Shown in pieces: positions 9,621-20,863 of a DNA stretch of 64,000 bases; positions within the stretch are counted from its first letter, which is position 1, and each line of letters begins with the position of its first letter. A program made the position numbers and the translations under genes. The DNA is from Mycosarcoma maydis (Eukaryota; Basidiomycota; Ustilaginomycetes; Ustilaginales): positions 434,001 to 498,000 of the forward strand of contig NC_026479.1 of the NCBI RefSeq assembly GCF_000328475.2. Reading direction: 5' to 3'. The notes below the pieces were generated by a model. It saw only the letters and a list, made by a program, of their open reading frames with translations. It had not been told where the DNA came from and ran no database searches.

Positions 9621-10466
9621 ATGCATCACGAGACAAACTCGGGCACCTTGCCTATCTCTTCGACTCCGACCGAACAAAACACACCCTGTCGGTACTTCTA
9701 CCGTTCAGGGCGATGTAGGAGGGGAGACAAGTGTCGATTCTCACATTCGAGTACTCGCAAACCATCCCAGCCGTGCTTGGCTACAGAGACACCTTCTGTT
9801 GAGGTCCGACTCTCTGCACAAGCTGTCGCATTCACACCTGGCACATCATCTCGATCCAACTTGTCTGCAAGCGTACAGGCTTTTCAGCCAGTAGCACGCC
9901 CCGGAAACAATGACAATGGTGCTTTGCAGGGTGTTGCGTCGGAACGGCAGTCCCCTTCAGCGTCATCCTCAAAGCCGAAGCCGAAGCCGATAATGAAAGG
10001 CGTCGCAGCCAGTGTTGGCAGCCCGAACACAGCGCGTTGCGACATCTGCATGGAAGTACCCACGGTTTACGCCCAGCATATCAACTGCAACCACCTCTTC
10101 TGTTGCCCCTGCCTCAAAACATGGCGGAAACAACGCAGTCAAGCCAAGAGCAAAGACTGTCCCACATGTCGAACACCCTCCGACTTCACATTTGTCACTC
10201 CGCAACCTTTCACTGATGGCGCCCGGACTCTTGCGCTCCAACGATTTCGTCAACGCGCTGCAGATACACCTTGCAAGAACTTCACCAAGAGTCTCGGATT
10301 AAGTAACAAGAGGTTGACTAAACCATTCTGCATGTTTGGTGACGATTGTTTGTACAAGCACGAGATGGATGGTAAGGAGTACAAGTTCGAACACGGGAAA
10401 TACAAAATTCAGGAGAGCAAAAAGGGGACAAGACGGATCGTAGGCTTGGGTGCAAGAGCAGCTTAG
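9621..10466 (+). CDS. Makorin-like CCCH/RING/CCCH E3 ubiquitin ligase
   Basis: 281 residues from the first in-frame ATG (9621). Domain order is a CCCH zinc finger C23-x8-C32-x5-C38-x3-H42, a Ser/Pro-rich linker, a C3HC4 RING (C140, C143, C156, H158, C161, C164, C180, C183), then a second CCCH-type finger C218-x18-C237-x5-C243-x3-H247. This order and the sequence FGDDCLYKH of the last finger match the makorin family of RNA-binding RING E3 ligases. The first spacing of the last finger is x18 rather than the usual x8, which looks like a small insertion. The C-terminus is basic. Targets are unknown; ubiquitin-ligase activity is inferred from the intact RING. Confidence 0.85.
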   Translation: MHHETNSGTLPISSTPTEQNTPCRYFYRSGRCRRGDKCRFSHSSTRKPSQPCLATETPSVEVRLSAQAVAFTPGTSSRSNLSASVQAFQPVARPGNNDNGALQGVASERQSPSASSSKPKPKPIMKGVAASVGSPNTARCDICMEVPTVYAQHINCNHLFCCPCLKTWRKQRSQAKSKDCPTCRTPSDFTFVTPQPFTDGARTLALQRFRQRAADTPCKNFTKSLGLSNKRLTKPFCMFGDDCLYKHEMDGKEYKFEHGKYKIQESKKGTRRIVGLGARAA

Positions 10467-10734
10467 AGGGGCTATGGGCACACGATTTCTTGCTAGGACT
10501 GAAAGCGTCGAGGGGCGTAGGGTTGAGGCGATAGAAGAGCATTTTTGAATGATTCCGCGCGCGAGTCTCGTTTCAAATGCTTGTGTGTAGATGCCTGACT
10601 CACAGAAGCGGGCATTTCAATTCGATGCATCTCCTTGCTCGACGATCCACGCACACATTGCAGTCATGCTCTTCAAGAAGGCAGATTGTCTCGTATGTAG
10701 GAATGACCTAACCTCACAAAAGTGAGCTGATGGC

Positions 10735-13098
10735 TTAAGCAATCAGCAGCTCGATGTTGCGCTTGACCCACCAAGCGCCAATGCGGATTGGATCCTTGAT
10801 GAAGGCAGCATATGTCTCCTCTCTGTTCTTGAATTTGCTCGTCGCAGCTTTACCCGCAGCGCTGTACACCGTTGAGCCCAACGCAGACGACGAGAAGGGA
10901 TCGGCAAGGTTGATCGACAAAGCCCAGCTGCGAACCTGGGATGGATCGATGGGTTTCTGCGAAGCGATCTGTTCTTCAGTGAACAGCGTTCCGTGAAGAC
11001 CGTAGGGTACACGCTGGGGGAGTTTGATGCGACAAACGACGCGGGACATGAGCTTTGCGTCTATGATCCACAGCTCGCTGGAGGCGCCAGGAAGAACTTC
11101 GCCTGTGGATGGGTGAAGACCGGTCGCTTCGTCGAACACGTAGCAGACGAGCCAACCATCGTCTTCTTGCGATGTTTCATTTGTACTGCTACGACGTGGG
11201 ACGAAGGTGGTTTCCTGCGCATACCACCCTCTGGGCATCTCGAAGATCTTTATCGGATCTTCCGGCGAGGCACTTCCATCTCGCTGAGCCGTCAACACCT
11301 CTTCCACCGTCCTCGTGTCCACACTGTCTCCAGCCTTCAATCGACCCTGGCTCCACATCGCCTTGCCCTTACGTATCAACGCCTGCGCATCCAATTTAAC
11401 CAGCGCATCGATCTTAGCAGCCTTTCCCAACCCAGCATCAAATGTACCATCGCGCATACTGGTACCATAAACATAGCATGCCTGCTGCATCGAATAGTCC
11501 TCGTTGATCGTGGGGAACTCAAAGGGAATGTCCGACAGTGCAAATTCGTGACTGATCGTGTTGGTCTCGGCATGTTCTAGGTCGAAACGCCAGTAGTAGA
11601 GCTGACATTTCTCAGGGCAGTTCGGAGGTGGTAGCACGTGCGATGGTGGAAGCAAATTACCTGCAGAGTAGACGAGCGTCGCACTATTGAGCCGGCACCC
11701 GAGCATGTTGACGCCGCGAATGGCTGACCGGGTAGCGTGCTCGTGAGAAGCGTCAAACTTGCCATCGTCATCCCAACTGTTCGCCGTGTGGTAGATACAG
11801 CAAGCCTCCGCGCTTTCGTACCAACGCACTCGCTCCGGTTCGTATCGAGGCAAAATTCCGAAGCGGGTGGGTTGAGAAGGATCGTAGTGCAAGATCGGCT
11901 TGCCGCGGACGAGGTTCATCATGTCGAGCGAGAGCGGTACGTCGATGATCACGGTTTGGGTTGCGGTGGCGCCAAAGTCGTGCATCATCTTGGGCTGTTT
12001 GAGACCGCGTACTGCCTTACCCTTGATTGTCTTGGCATGAGCCGGCAGGTCCGTTTTCTTCGATTGTGATGCAGGGATGACACTGATGCGAAGATACGGC
12101 GGCTCGAAGCACATGTGGTAGAGAAGAAGCTCCTGCGTCCTTGGGTCGATTTTGGGATGCGCTGTGGTAAATTCGCGAAGCATGCTGACAATTGGTGGGC
12201 CTCCGCCAAATCCTTTCGATGAGGAACTAGTCAAGCTGTTGCCGCTATTCTTATCACATGTTTCCTTCTCCTTGTCTTCTTCTCCCGTGTACCACCCAGC
12301 GGTCTCAAGACCAGGTAGCATGATCCGCATAGGTGGTCCACTTTCGCATCCAGCCATAGCTTTTCCATCGTGCCAGAACACACTCGTGTTAGCTACACTG
12401 ATGCGCTTGAGTTTCTGGTTGCCACCCAAACCGAGGCCTGGGAGCCATGTGAGCATAGCCAGTACAAAAGTGCGGATGATCTCACATAGCAACCAAAAGA
12501 CAGAGGTGTGGGGGTTGACAAGCGTAGCGATGCTGGGAACGTAGGGTAGTCTCGAATGCTCTGGTGTCGAGAGCAGGAGGTCGGTGAGAATGAATCGGTT
12601 GAGGAAACATGGTTGTATGGTCCCCTTCGGGGTGCGTCGAAAGAGAACTCCGGCAAGCATACCGTCTGCATCGAACCAGTGCGCATCGCGGTCCCGCTCC
12701 GAGTTGGCAAGTGGGTTGCCTCCGTTGCGAACGTACTGGCTGCCAGCGAATTCCTCCGGTATCGTTCCTTCAAAGAGACAGTCTGTGAGAGGGCATTCCG
12801 TTGTAACTGGCGCAAAGTTGCCGGAGAGGTACGGGTGGACATATTCTTTCTTGGAAGTTCTTCTGCGTGAAAGGACTGGTCGACGAGAAATTGCTGAGCT
12901 TCCTGGGCGTGATGGTCCGGCCTCTGCCAATTCTTCGTCCTTCGACAGAGGAATTGTGAAAGAGGATGGTGGATATGCATGGTCTTCAGCAGGCGGTGGT
13001 GGCGAAGGTATTGAGATGACTGGCGCGCAGTGTTGGCTTGAGGGAAGTCCCTGCAACGAGGCAGAGTGTTGCCTGCGGTTACTCGAGCCTTTCACCAT
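10735..13098 (-). CDS. Carotenoid/stilbene cleavage oxygenase (RPE65 superfamily)
   Basis: 787 residues, ATG at 13098. Non-heme iron dioxygenase that cuts conjugated double bonds of apocarotenoids, carotenoids or stilbenes. The four iron-binding histidines are all visible: H314 (TAHPK), H373 (MMHDFG), H437 (YHTANSW) and H702 (GLHGTLF). The N-terminal YVRNGGNP and HWFDADGML blocks are typical of the fungal branch. It is longer than the usual 500-600 residues because of a Ser/Pro-rich N-terminal extension of ~100 residues and inserts, including a hydrophobic stretch at about 198-225 (SVFWLLCEIIRTFVLAMLTWLPG) that may bind membrane and a Ser/Gly insert near 275-300. The substrate cannot be read from sequence: smut fungi are known to have both a beta-carotene and a resveratrol cleaving member. 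Confidence 0.9.
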   Translation of the reverse strand: MVKGSSNRRQHSASLQGLPSSQHCAPVISIPSPPPPAEDHAYPPSSFTIPLSKDEELAEAGPSRPGSSAISRRPVLSRRRTSKKEYVHPYLSGNFAPVTTECPLTDCLFEGTIPEEFAGSQYVRNGGNPLANSERDRDAHWFDADGMLAGVLFRRTPKGTIQPCFLNRFILTDLLLSTPEHSRLPYVPSIATLVNPHTSVFWLLCEIIRTFVLAMLTWLPGLGLGGNQKLKRISVANTSVFWHDGKAMAGCESGPPMRIMLPGLETAGWYTGEEDKEKETCDKNSGNSLTSSSSKGFGGGPPIVSMLREFTTAHPKIDPRTQELLLYHMCFEPPYLRISVIPASQSKKTDLPAHAKTIKGKAVRGLKQPKMMHDFGATATQTVIIDVPLSLDMMNLVRGKPILHYDPSQPTRFGILPRYEPERVRWYESAEACCIYHTANSWDDDGKFDASHEHATRSAIRGVNMLGCRLNSATLVYSAGNLLPPSHVLPPPNCPEKCQLYYWRFDLEHAETNTISHEFALSDIPFEFPTINEDYSMQQACYVYGTSMRDGTFDAGLGKAAKIDALVKLDAQALIRKGKAMWSQGRLKAGDSVDTRTVEEVLTAQRDGSASPEDPIKIFEMPRGWYAQETTFVPRRSSTNETSQEDDGWLVCYVFDEATGLHPSTGEVLPGASSELWIIDAKLMSRVVCRIKLPQRVPYGLHGTLFTEEQIASQKPIDPSQVRSWALSINLADPFSSSALGSTVYSAAGKAATSKFKNREETYAAFIKDPIRIGAWWVKRNIELLIA

Positions 13099-14194
13099 CC
13101 GGGCAAATGCCTATCGAGGATGTTGATGGAAGCGGGCTCGAAAGCTGAGCTAATGCAGATGTTTTAGAATTGTCAAGGGCGGTCAAAGGATTAACAAAAG
13201 GATAGATGGAGGAAACATGAAACGACATGGAATCAGATGGTAACGGTGAAGGCTTTCGACGACGGTGCGAGTAAGGGATGCAAAGAACGGTGTACTGTAC
13301 GAACACCCTCTTACGGAGCACAAGGTCGACATCCATGCTCAGCCTTTGCCAGACGACAGGGTCCAGCTCCCCTCTCCCTTCAGGACGGTTGCACCGACGG
13401 CACCTTTTGGGCAAGTTGATTGGCGAGCCAGGATTACTACTGCTGCACAAAAGCGTTCGCGAGTCGTCTGTGAAGGAATCTATCAGTGACGGCACTCAAT
13501 GCGGAGAATGACGTGCAAGTTCAACTTGCGCTATAATTGATGACAGACAGCTTTGTCAGGTAAACGAAAGGGCTGCACTGCAATCGTGAGATTTAAGCGA
13601 GACTCGTGGACGGCAATAAAAATGCGGACTGGAAAACCGTTCGCGATCTTGACCCGAATCGGCGGCTGTCTGGTGAGAGTAAGAACCATATGAATCGAGG
13701 GTCCAAAACCAACTTTGGGTGCGAGTTCAGAGACCCTCCGAATGACTATTTGTACCCCATTGCCCCTCTGGAAAATGTGCGGACAAAGGAGGCGCTGGTC
13801 CTCTATTCACGATTTTGTTGAGAGATTGGCTGCAGCCAACTCTGTCACTGCAAGGTGGTCGACTCTGTGGTCCCTGGCGGTAACTGAAATCACAAAGCAC
13901 GTCGAAAGCTGGCTCCATAGCCTGACTCGACTGGGTTTCTGAGGTGGTAAAGATGCTCACAGACTCCTTTCGTGCCTCCGCAGATGGAGCGAATCATGCT
14001 GACCTGACTGAATCGCGGCCCTCACCATTCAGCGACAAGCAGAATGAGCGTCTGGGTCGGAAAATCAGCTTGCAGCTGTCATGACGTCAGCACTAACGTG
14101 AGTGCATACGGTTTCCTGTGCAATCACGTTCTAACGTTATATGTTCGTGTTCCGTGCTCAGTAAATGAAGAGAATAATGGTGAAATCTTAACAC
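13099..14194. other. Intergenic, no supported gene
   Basis: Upstream region of the oxygenase and downstream region of the SNF2 gene. Only short frames without family resemblance. Palindromic tgacgtca occurs near 14080. Confidence 0.5.
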
Positions 14195-17100
14195 TTAGAA
14201 AAATTGTTGAGCCGAACGATTCGCTGCTTTAGCAAGAATGCTTTGCTTTCGATTCCAGCGACGAACAGCATCGTCGAAGAATGCCTTCTGCTCTGCCGGT
14301 GGCATCGCATTGACGGCAGACGCCAACTCCACTTCTTTCACGTTTTGAAGCTCGGCCAGATCCGACAAGTCGGGCATGCGGCTTTGGGCAGCAACGGCAT
14401 CGTGCTGAACGGCGCGACGCAAGCCCTGCGCTGCGGCTGCAACCGATTGCGATTCCTGCTGCTGCGTTGCTTCGTTGTCTGAAGATGTTTTTTTGGAACG
14501 CGGTGGCGGCCAGGAAGGTGTAGTGGCTGCTGCTTTGTGGGTTCCCTTCTTGGACGTGCTCGTGGGCTTTGCAGCTCGTTCGCTCGTGGCCACGAACCCT
14601 GCAGCTCTGCTTGTCCTTCCTGGGCGAGATGACACTGGTCGCCGTGCCGCCTTCTTATACAGAGCAGCTTCAGCAGCACTGTTGCCAACCAAAGCTGCAT
14701 GATCGTGACTGTAGGAGATACCGCTGCCTTCGAGAATGCTGCGTATCGGATCATCGTCGACACTTGCCGTCCTCTGTGCTACGTCACCATCTTCGACGTA
14801 CCTTGTCGGATCTGCAACGTCTGCGCCCAGAATGCCGCTATGCTTTGTCAGAGTCACACCAGTCGCTGCTGGGTCCTCAAGAGAGCCAGCTAAGAGGTAT
14901 TGTTCCAGTGCAAACGTCACCTCCGAGATGTTGCATTGGTCTATGATTGACTTCATCGCCAAACTACTCTCGTGGAGTGTAAACAAGTTCTTGCACCCGA
15001 ATAGCTCGCCAAGACTGCCTTGATCGCCAGCGACACCTTCGAAATAGCGTCGTTCCTTGGTTGCGTTGTAGCCGATCTCCATCTGCTGCTGCTTGTATAT
15101 TTGCCTTCCATAGATCACTTCCTCGAGAGAACCTGCTCCGATCAGGCGATACACGTAGACGTCCCGCGACTGACCGAAACGGTACGCTCGATCCATGGCC
15201 TGCAGATCGTGCGATGGATTCCAGTGCGGATCGAACACCACGACGCGATTTGCGGATGTCAAGTTGAGTCCAGTGCCACCAGCAGTGGTCGATATGAGAA
15301 AAACAAAGATGCTTGCATCCCTGTTGAACTGATTCACCAGCTGTTGGCGACGTGGCTGCGGCGTAGTACCATCGAGTCGGAGGAAGTTGTGACCTTCCCG
15401 TGACAGGAAGAATTCGATGAACTGAAGCAGCCTCAAGTTGGTGGAAAACAGAAGAACTTTGTCACCATTGGCATGCCATTGCGCCAGCATCCCAGCCAGC
15501 ACTTTCCACTTGCCACAGAGCTCGGGCTCCATGCCGTTCGCGGCGTTGCAACGTTTGCTCTGCCAGCTATCTGGAAACATGAGCTGTACGTACGACAGCT
15601 GTCGATGATACCTCTCCATGCGGTCCGGATCCTTAGAGCTCGCATCTTCAGGATCTGGAAATACCAATGCGACGTGGTTGGAGCACTTTTGAAGAAGGTA
15701 TATATACTTAAGCATGTTTTTGTTCCAAGCTCCTCCCGTACTGTCGCGTTTGAAGCAGCAATTCTGGCGGCGGTAAGCCAGACCTGTGTCGGGATCAAGT
15801 CGGCCACAATCGCAAGGGTCAGCATGCCGCTTCATCAAGTCGACCTCGTCTTCGGACAGAATGCGCTTGTACACATCCAGTTGTGTCGGTGTGAGTGGGC
15901 AGAAGACGATCTTGTCGAACTTGCGGGGAAGCTGGTCGGCAATGAGCGCCTTGGTGCGGCGAAGGAAGAAGATGGGTAGCACATTGGTAACCAGCTTTTC
16001 GGCTCTTGTCCTAGCGTCAGCGATATGTTCTGGATCTGCGCCTCGCTTCTGACCATGCTTGAGCGGGACCTCAATCTCAGTGATCCACTCCTTGACAGTG
16101 CCCAGTAAACCAGGGTTGGCCCAGTCGGCTAGTGTGTAAAGCTCACGGTATGTGTTCTGGATGGCGGTACCTGTCAATGCGTATCGGACCTTGCAGCGAA
16201 AGGTTTGCATCGCTTGAGTCATTTGAGAGCTGGGATTCTTGAGCTTGTGAGCCTCGTCGATAAGCACACAAGACAGGTCGAGATCTCGCAAATGCTCGAT
16301 TGAGAGCGAGGCTGTCTCGTGACTGGTGACGAGAATATCGAGTCGACCACGACGAAAAGAGTCAAGCGCATCTTTGGCGCGCGTGCCACTGTAGGCTGCG
16401 TGCTCAAAATAGCCCCAAGTGTCAAACTCGTGACGCCAATTGTCAATGACAGAGCTGGGGCAAATGATCAAACATGTCGGCCAGATGGCATTTGCGCGGT
16501 GGTAGTCTGAGCTTTGCCTGTCGCTACGGATGGCCTCGATGCGACGATCGGCATCCTCTTCTCTCCCTGTCTTGACCATGATGGCTGAAAGGAAGGCGAT
16601 GACTTGGATGGTCTTTCCAAGACCCATGTCGTCGCCAAGCAAGGCACCTCTGCCCTGCGCATAGGATCTGTAAAGGAAGCGAACGCCGTCGCGCTGGTAG
16701 CTTCGAAGAAAGCGATTAATGGAAGCAGGGACTTCGACACCTGGGGCGAGAATCAAGGGTCCAACATCCTTGAGGTCTACCGGTATCGGGAACGACGGTC
16801 TCTGGCCGTGAAAACCATCGCCGGATGAGTACGAAATGATGTGTGATGCGGATACATTCGTGAACGAGATGGGCACAGAGACTGGTCCCCTGATGGCGAG
16901 AGAAACCTCGTCATCTTCGTCACTTGTCTGACTGCGGTCATTTCTGAAGCTAGAGCTTTGAGCGAGAGCTGACGGTAACGATGCATTTCCATTGGAAGTT
17001 AGGCTGAGAGCTTGTTCGGGCTCATCGTCGCCGGTATCGGAATCGACCTCTGGCTGACCCTGCTTCACCGCAGTACTGCATGGAGGTTGAATGTGGGTGG

Positions 17101-17569
17101 ATGGAGCTGCGCTACGCGAAATGGAGGCGCGAGGTGCGCGAGGACCTCGTGATAACGACAGGACTGGCTCATCTTCCGAAGAAGAGGGTGATTTCGACAA
17201 CGATGGGGACGAGGCAGGCGAGCGTTTCAGCCGATTTGAAGTTTCGAAATGCGCCTGCTTGATGCTTGAAGCATGTTGTGGCTTTGAAGCTCCTCGAAGA
17301 CTGCTACGATTAGCGTGTTCGGCTGCAACGGTGGATGACGTCTCAATGTAATCGTCTGCGGCCGTCAAACCTAGCAAGTCACGGAGCGTGCTTCTCGACG
17401 GGCCGGAGCCTCTTGTCGGTAGCTGAGGCCTTTGACGTTTGCGAAGACCATGGCTGAGCTCGATTCCGGTTTGTAGGGCATCGTCGTGAAAGGAATCTTG
17501 ATCGCTGCTACCACGTTGACATGGAGGAAAGGGCGACGAGCTGATACGAATGGATCTCTTCTGCGCCAT
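14195..17569 (-). CDS. SNF2-family ATPase, ERCC6L2-like
   Basis: 1124 residues, single exon, ATG at 17569. Residues 1-260 are Ser-rich and disordered. The Snf2 ATPase core follows: Walker A DDMGLGKT (313-320), LIICPSSVIDNW (Ia), DEAH (about 439-442), the LTGTAIQN motif III, then the helicase C half with LLFSTN, STTAGGTGLNL and AMDRAYRFGQ. A Cys cluster (PCDCGRLDPDTG...NCCFK) lies in the insert between the lobes. The block after the core (FEGVAGDQGSLGELFGCKNLFTL) matches the ERCC6L2 branch rather than Rad26/CSB, Rad54 or Isw1. ERCC6L2 relatives act in DNA break repair and transcription-associated repair; that role here is inferred. The C-terminal 250 residues are low complexity, ending in a short charged helix. 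Confidence 0.88.
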   Translation of the reverse strand: MAQKRSIRISSSPFPPCQRGSSDQDSFHDDALQTGIELSHGLRKRQRPQLPTRGSGPSRSTLRDLLGLTAADDYIETSSTVAAEHANRSSLRGASKPQHASSIKQAHFETSNRLKRSPASSPSLSKSPSSSEDEPVLSLSRGPRAPRASISRSAAPSTHIQPPCSTAVKQGQPEVDSDTGDDEPEQALSLTSNGNASLPSALAQSSSFRNDRSQTSDEDDEVSLAIRGPVSVPISFTNVSASHIISYSSGDGFHGQRPSFPIPVDLKDVGPLILAPGVEVPASINRFLRSYQRDGVRFLYRSYAQGRGALLGDDMGLGKTIQVIAFLSAIMVKTGREEDADRRIEAIRSDRQSSDYHRANAIWPTCLIICPSSVIDNWRHEFDTWGYFEHAAYSGTRAKDALDSFRRGRLDILVTSHETASLSIEHLRDLDLSCVLIDEAHKLKNPSSQMTQAMQTFRCKVRYALTGTAIQNTYRELYTLADWANPGLLGTVKEWITEIEVPLKHGQKRGADPEHIADARTRAEKLVTNVLPIFFLRRTKALIADQLPRKFDKIVFCPLTPTQLDVYKRILSEDEVDLMKRHADPCDCGRLDPDTGLAYRRQNCCFKRDSTGGAWNKNMLKYIYLLQKCSNHVALVFPDPEDASSKDPDRMERYHRQLSYVQLMFPDSWQSKRCNAANGMEPELCGKWKVLAGMLAQWHANGDKVLLFSTNLRLLQFIEFFLSREGHNFLRLDGTTPQPRRQQLVNQFNRDASIFVFLISTTAGGTGLNLTSANRVVVFDPHWNPSHDLQAMDRAYRFGQSRDVYVYRLIGAGSLEEVIYGRQIYKQQQMEIGYNATKERRYFEGVAGDQGSLGELFGCKNLFTLHESSLAMKSIIDQCNISEVTFALEQYLLAGSLEDPAATGVTLTKHSGILGADVADPTRYVEDGDVAQRTASVDDDPIRSILEGSGISYSHDHAALVGNSAAEAALYKKAARRPVSSRPGRTSRAAGFVATSERAAKPTSTSKKGTHKAAATTPSWPPPRSKKTSSDNEATQQQESQSVAAAAQGLRRAVQHDAVAAQSRMPDLSDLAELQNVKEVELASAVNAMPPAEQKAFFDDAVRRWNRKQSILAKAANRSAQQFF

Positions 17570-20194
17570 ATCTGCGGCTTGATAGCTTGCTCATTTCGCT
17601 TGTTGCCTGATGGACCCGGTCTTGATCAAAGCTGCCGTCATTGCCGGGATGTCCTTTGCAAAGAATGTTTGTTGGCTGCGGTCTCGGACAAAGACGCGGG
17701 AGGTCTTGTTTGAAGGAAATGCGTGACTCAAGAGGAGGAGCTCGGAACATGGCACATTTCAGGGTCCAAACGCGAATGCTAAACTGGGCACCATCTAGCT
17801 TACATAATCTCAGTCTGGTACAAATACGCACGATGAGATCCACGTCCTGGGTGGACTTCGCTGTGCATCTCACGTCTGGGAAGTGGAACTGAAATACAGG
17901 AAAGAAACAAGGAATCTTGAACTTGAGCTAGGACGACAAAAGAAGGGATTCAGGTTGGCAAGCCGAGACGCGGCCGGATTGTCCGTGATTTTGGAACGGT
18001 GAATCTTAAAGACATACTGATGATGCTTAATCACGAATATTATATACAGTGAGTTAAGGAAAGAGCGGTGAGCGTTTGAGATAACTTAGGGAAAAACAAC
18101 ACAGCAAGCCACTTGAAAGAAACTTCGTTTGGAGCTTTTGCGTGTGGCTTCTGCATGCGAGGATCCACGCTGTACAGCAGTCCGTGCTGCATCACACGCT
18201 TCTAACGTGCCTTGCAACAATGGGTGCATGGCAGAGGCAGCCTAACTGTTGTTCGCAACATCACTAACTTAAGTTACCTCTGACCGATGCAAGATGGCGC
18301 AGATTGCTTGATAGGACATTTGCATCACACTGAAACGTAGCTCACATGAAGCATTTCTCATAGCCCACGATTCTCGAAGCAATAGCGTTCCCTGTCTTGC
18401 AGTAATCATAGCGTCAGCGCGTGTCCATTGTCAATGTCAAGCGTGGCCAGAAAGCCGAGTGGCTTGTCTCTGGCCGGGAGGCAAAGGACTTTGCTGAGCA
18501 CAGAGACGGCGTGATTGTTTGCCGACTTTGTTGCAGATATGCATGCCATGGACCAGATAGATTGCTGCTGACACTCCCAACTGTCTTGCAACAATTGTGA
18601 GTCATGAAGATCACGAATCGCGAATCTGATCGGCTAATGTCGAGCGAGCGTGGAATCACATGTTTCTCACTAACTTTAGTCACTGCTCTGCACAAGGCGG
18701 CGTGAGGCAACGAAAAGAAGATGGCAGAACAGGGAAGTATTTATTAATAATAAGGATCAACAGCCGAAAGAAAAACATTCTTTCGAATTAATTTACTGCG
18801 TAAGTGCTAAATCCCAGTCATGTATTGTACAGTACAGTATAGAGCAATGGCTTTTTTGTATGGGTGATCGTTTCCGAGGTGTACGGCGGCCTCACGTCAC
18901 TTACAACTGCTACACAAGGCCGATTGTGATCGACACTCATCTGAACATCGACACAATACTGTGCTCCAACGTCCAACAGAAAGCAACAAACACACGAGCT
19001 GCCTAGAATCTCTTGGCCTAAAAAAGAACCTGCTCCGTCCATTTGTCGGCCGCGGGCTCTTGCATCCGGATGGTCAGGCCGTAAATCTATGTTTTCGATG
19101 CGCTCTACCACAATTGTGAATGACGAGATCGCTGATTCCATTCATAGTCAATGACTCTCTCGTCGCTCTGTTGACCTTGTTCTTGCAAAGCTTCGGCTAA
19201 CTGCAGCCCTCGAGCAGTGCTAGATCGACAATCGTGATGAGATGATTGACCAGACCGTTTGTTACGCTCACAGCTCTGGAAGGGCTCGGCGCGAAAGCTC
19301 GAGATAAGTTTGGAGAGGCTCGTGTCTAGAGAACCGAGAGCCACGCCAATTTCGCAATCACAGCATCGGAAACCGCAGAGCTAAGGAGCGGCAAACCTGT
19401 CGTACACCCTCTCTCTGAGGCGACTAAGAATGGCCACATCAATGTTCAGCAGCCAAAAGTCGCAGTTCAGAAAGAGATAAAAAAAGAGCCATGCAGTTCT
19501 GCACAGGGTCCTGAGTGTGGCCAGCCGGCGAATGTTGTTCAGCAAAAGAGGGAGAAAACCAAGGGATCGAGCGAGAGAACACTTTGCGTGTCTCTCCTTG
19601 TGCAGGCGTTGAAAGAGCAACAGCGTTGTGTGTTGTGTGTTGTGTAATGCGTGTTGCGTGCTGAGTGTCTGAGTGCTGTGTCTGTCTTTGAACGGCTCGC
19701 AGCTGCCGGGGAGCGCATGAGCTCACTAGAGTGCCGTGCAGCGCTGTGCGGTGCTGGGTGAAATCTAAGCCATTTCGAACCAAGAATGTCGCGTTGCTAC
19801 CATGGGGCACCTCACCTGTGCGCCTTTGACGTTTCGAGCAAATTCGCGTCACTTCGTGGCTTGGCCAGGCGTCTTGGCTGCCTTGAACTGCTGCTCGCTT
19901 GTTTCCAAAAGGCTCGCCTATCATGCCGTTCGTTCAATGCTGGTTCTCTCTCCTCTGGGTTGGCTCGAAGGGGGCCGAAGTAGAGTTGAAGAGCGATTCC
20001 TTTTGGCGTCCCCCCAGTCTCTCGCTCTCTCTGCCTGCGCCTCCCCTTTCCGAGTATATATGCTTCGCCTCCCTTGTTCATCCATTCTTTCCATCCCCTT
20101 CACCATCCTCGATTCTCCCATCGCATTCATTGCTTTATCTCGTGCCCTTTTCTCTCCCTATCTCTCTCTCACTCAATCAACACTTCCTTTCAAA
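17570..20194. other. 2.6-kb gene-poor region
   Basis: Only short chance frames on both strands. Contains a perfect 12-bp palindrome taacttaagtta (18265-18276), and a TGTTGTG/GTGTTG-rich imperfect repeat at 19625-19690. The last ~200 bases are the pyrimidine-rich promoter of the next gene. Confidence 0.5.
20055..20060 (+). promoter_or_regulatory. TATA box of the surface-protein gene
   Basis: tatata embedded in gagtatatatgc about 140 bases before the ATG at 20195, followed by a long C/T-rich leader (20080-20190), the usual form of a strongly expressed fungal gene. Confidence 0.6.
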
Positions 20195-20863
20195 ATGGTC
20201 AAGTTCACTTCCGCCGCTGCCGCTGCCGGTGCCGTAGTGCTCGCTGCAGTCGCTGCTAATGCCGCCACCATCAACACACCCGCCTCGATCACCCAGTGCC
20301 AGCCTACCGCTCTTCAGTGGACTGGCGCCACCGGCACTGTTCGTATCAACATCCTCCCCGGTGGTCAGGTTTCGGCTGCTCCCATTCTATCCCTTCCTTC
20401 CCAGACTGGCGCTTCTGGTAACTACGTGTGGAACGTCAACGTTGCCGCGGGCACCAACATTACCATTGCCATCACCGACGACAGCGGTACCACCAACTAC
20501 GCTTCCCCTCTCGTTGTTCTCCCCTCGCCTGACAGCGCTTGCCTGAACGCTGCCGCTAGCTCGAGCGGTGCCCCTGTTGCTAGTGCCTCTTCGACCTCAG
20601 CCGTCGCGTCGGCCTCGTCGGCCTCGTCGTCGTCCGCGTCTGCTTCGCGCGCTTCGTCCTCGTCCGCTGCCTCGTCGAGCTCTGCTGCCGCCTCCTCTTC
20701 GGCCACGCGTGCCTCGAGCTCTTCGAGCCAAGTCCCTACCGGCACCACCTCTGCCCCCGCTCAGACCTCGACCCGAGCCTCCAACGCTGCCGCTGCCTTT
20801 TCGCCCGCTACCGCAGGTCTCTCGGTCCTTGCCGCTGCTGGCGCTCTCCTTCCCTTCCTTTGA
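20195..20863 (+). CDS. GPI-anchored Kre9/Knh1-like surface protein
   Basis: 222 residues. The start at 20195 (caaaATGgtc) gives a clean signal peptide (MVKFTSAAAAAGAVVLAAV, cleavage near residue 23); an upstream in-frame extension of 131 codons has no such character. Residues ~25-120 form an Ig-like Kre9/Knh1 N-terminal type domain (ITQCQPTALQWTG, NYVWNVNVAAGTNITI), with Cys pairs at both ends. Residues 120-195 are an Ala/Ser stalk fit for O-mannosylation. The tail is a small-residue omega region followed by a hydrophobic end (LSVLAAAGALLPFL), typical of GPI attachment. The expected place is the cell wall or plasma membrane; proteins of this family are linked to beta-1,6-glucan or host contact, but no specific function can be given. 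Confidence 0.85.
   Translation: MVKFTSAAAAAGAVVLAAVAANAATINTPASITQCQPTALQWTGATGTVRINILPGGQVSAAPILSLPSQTGASGNYVWNVNVAAGTNITIAITDDSGTTNYASPLVVLPSPDSACLNAAASSSGAPVASASSTSAVASASSASSSSASASRASSSSAASSSSAAASSSATRASSSSSQVPTGTTSAPAQTSTRASNAAAAFSPATAGLSVLAAAGALLPFL

Noticed and set aside
18265..18276. Palindrome taacttaagtta and related ctaacttaagt words at 22096 and 62990
   Set aside because: Only a few imperfect copies were seen; an AT-rich 12-mer palindrome at this frequency can be chance.
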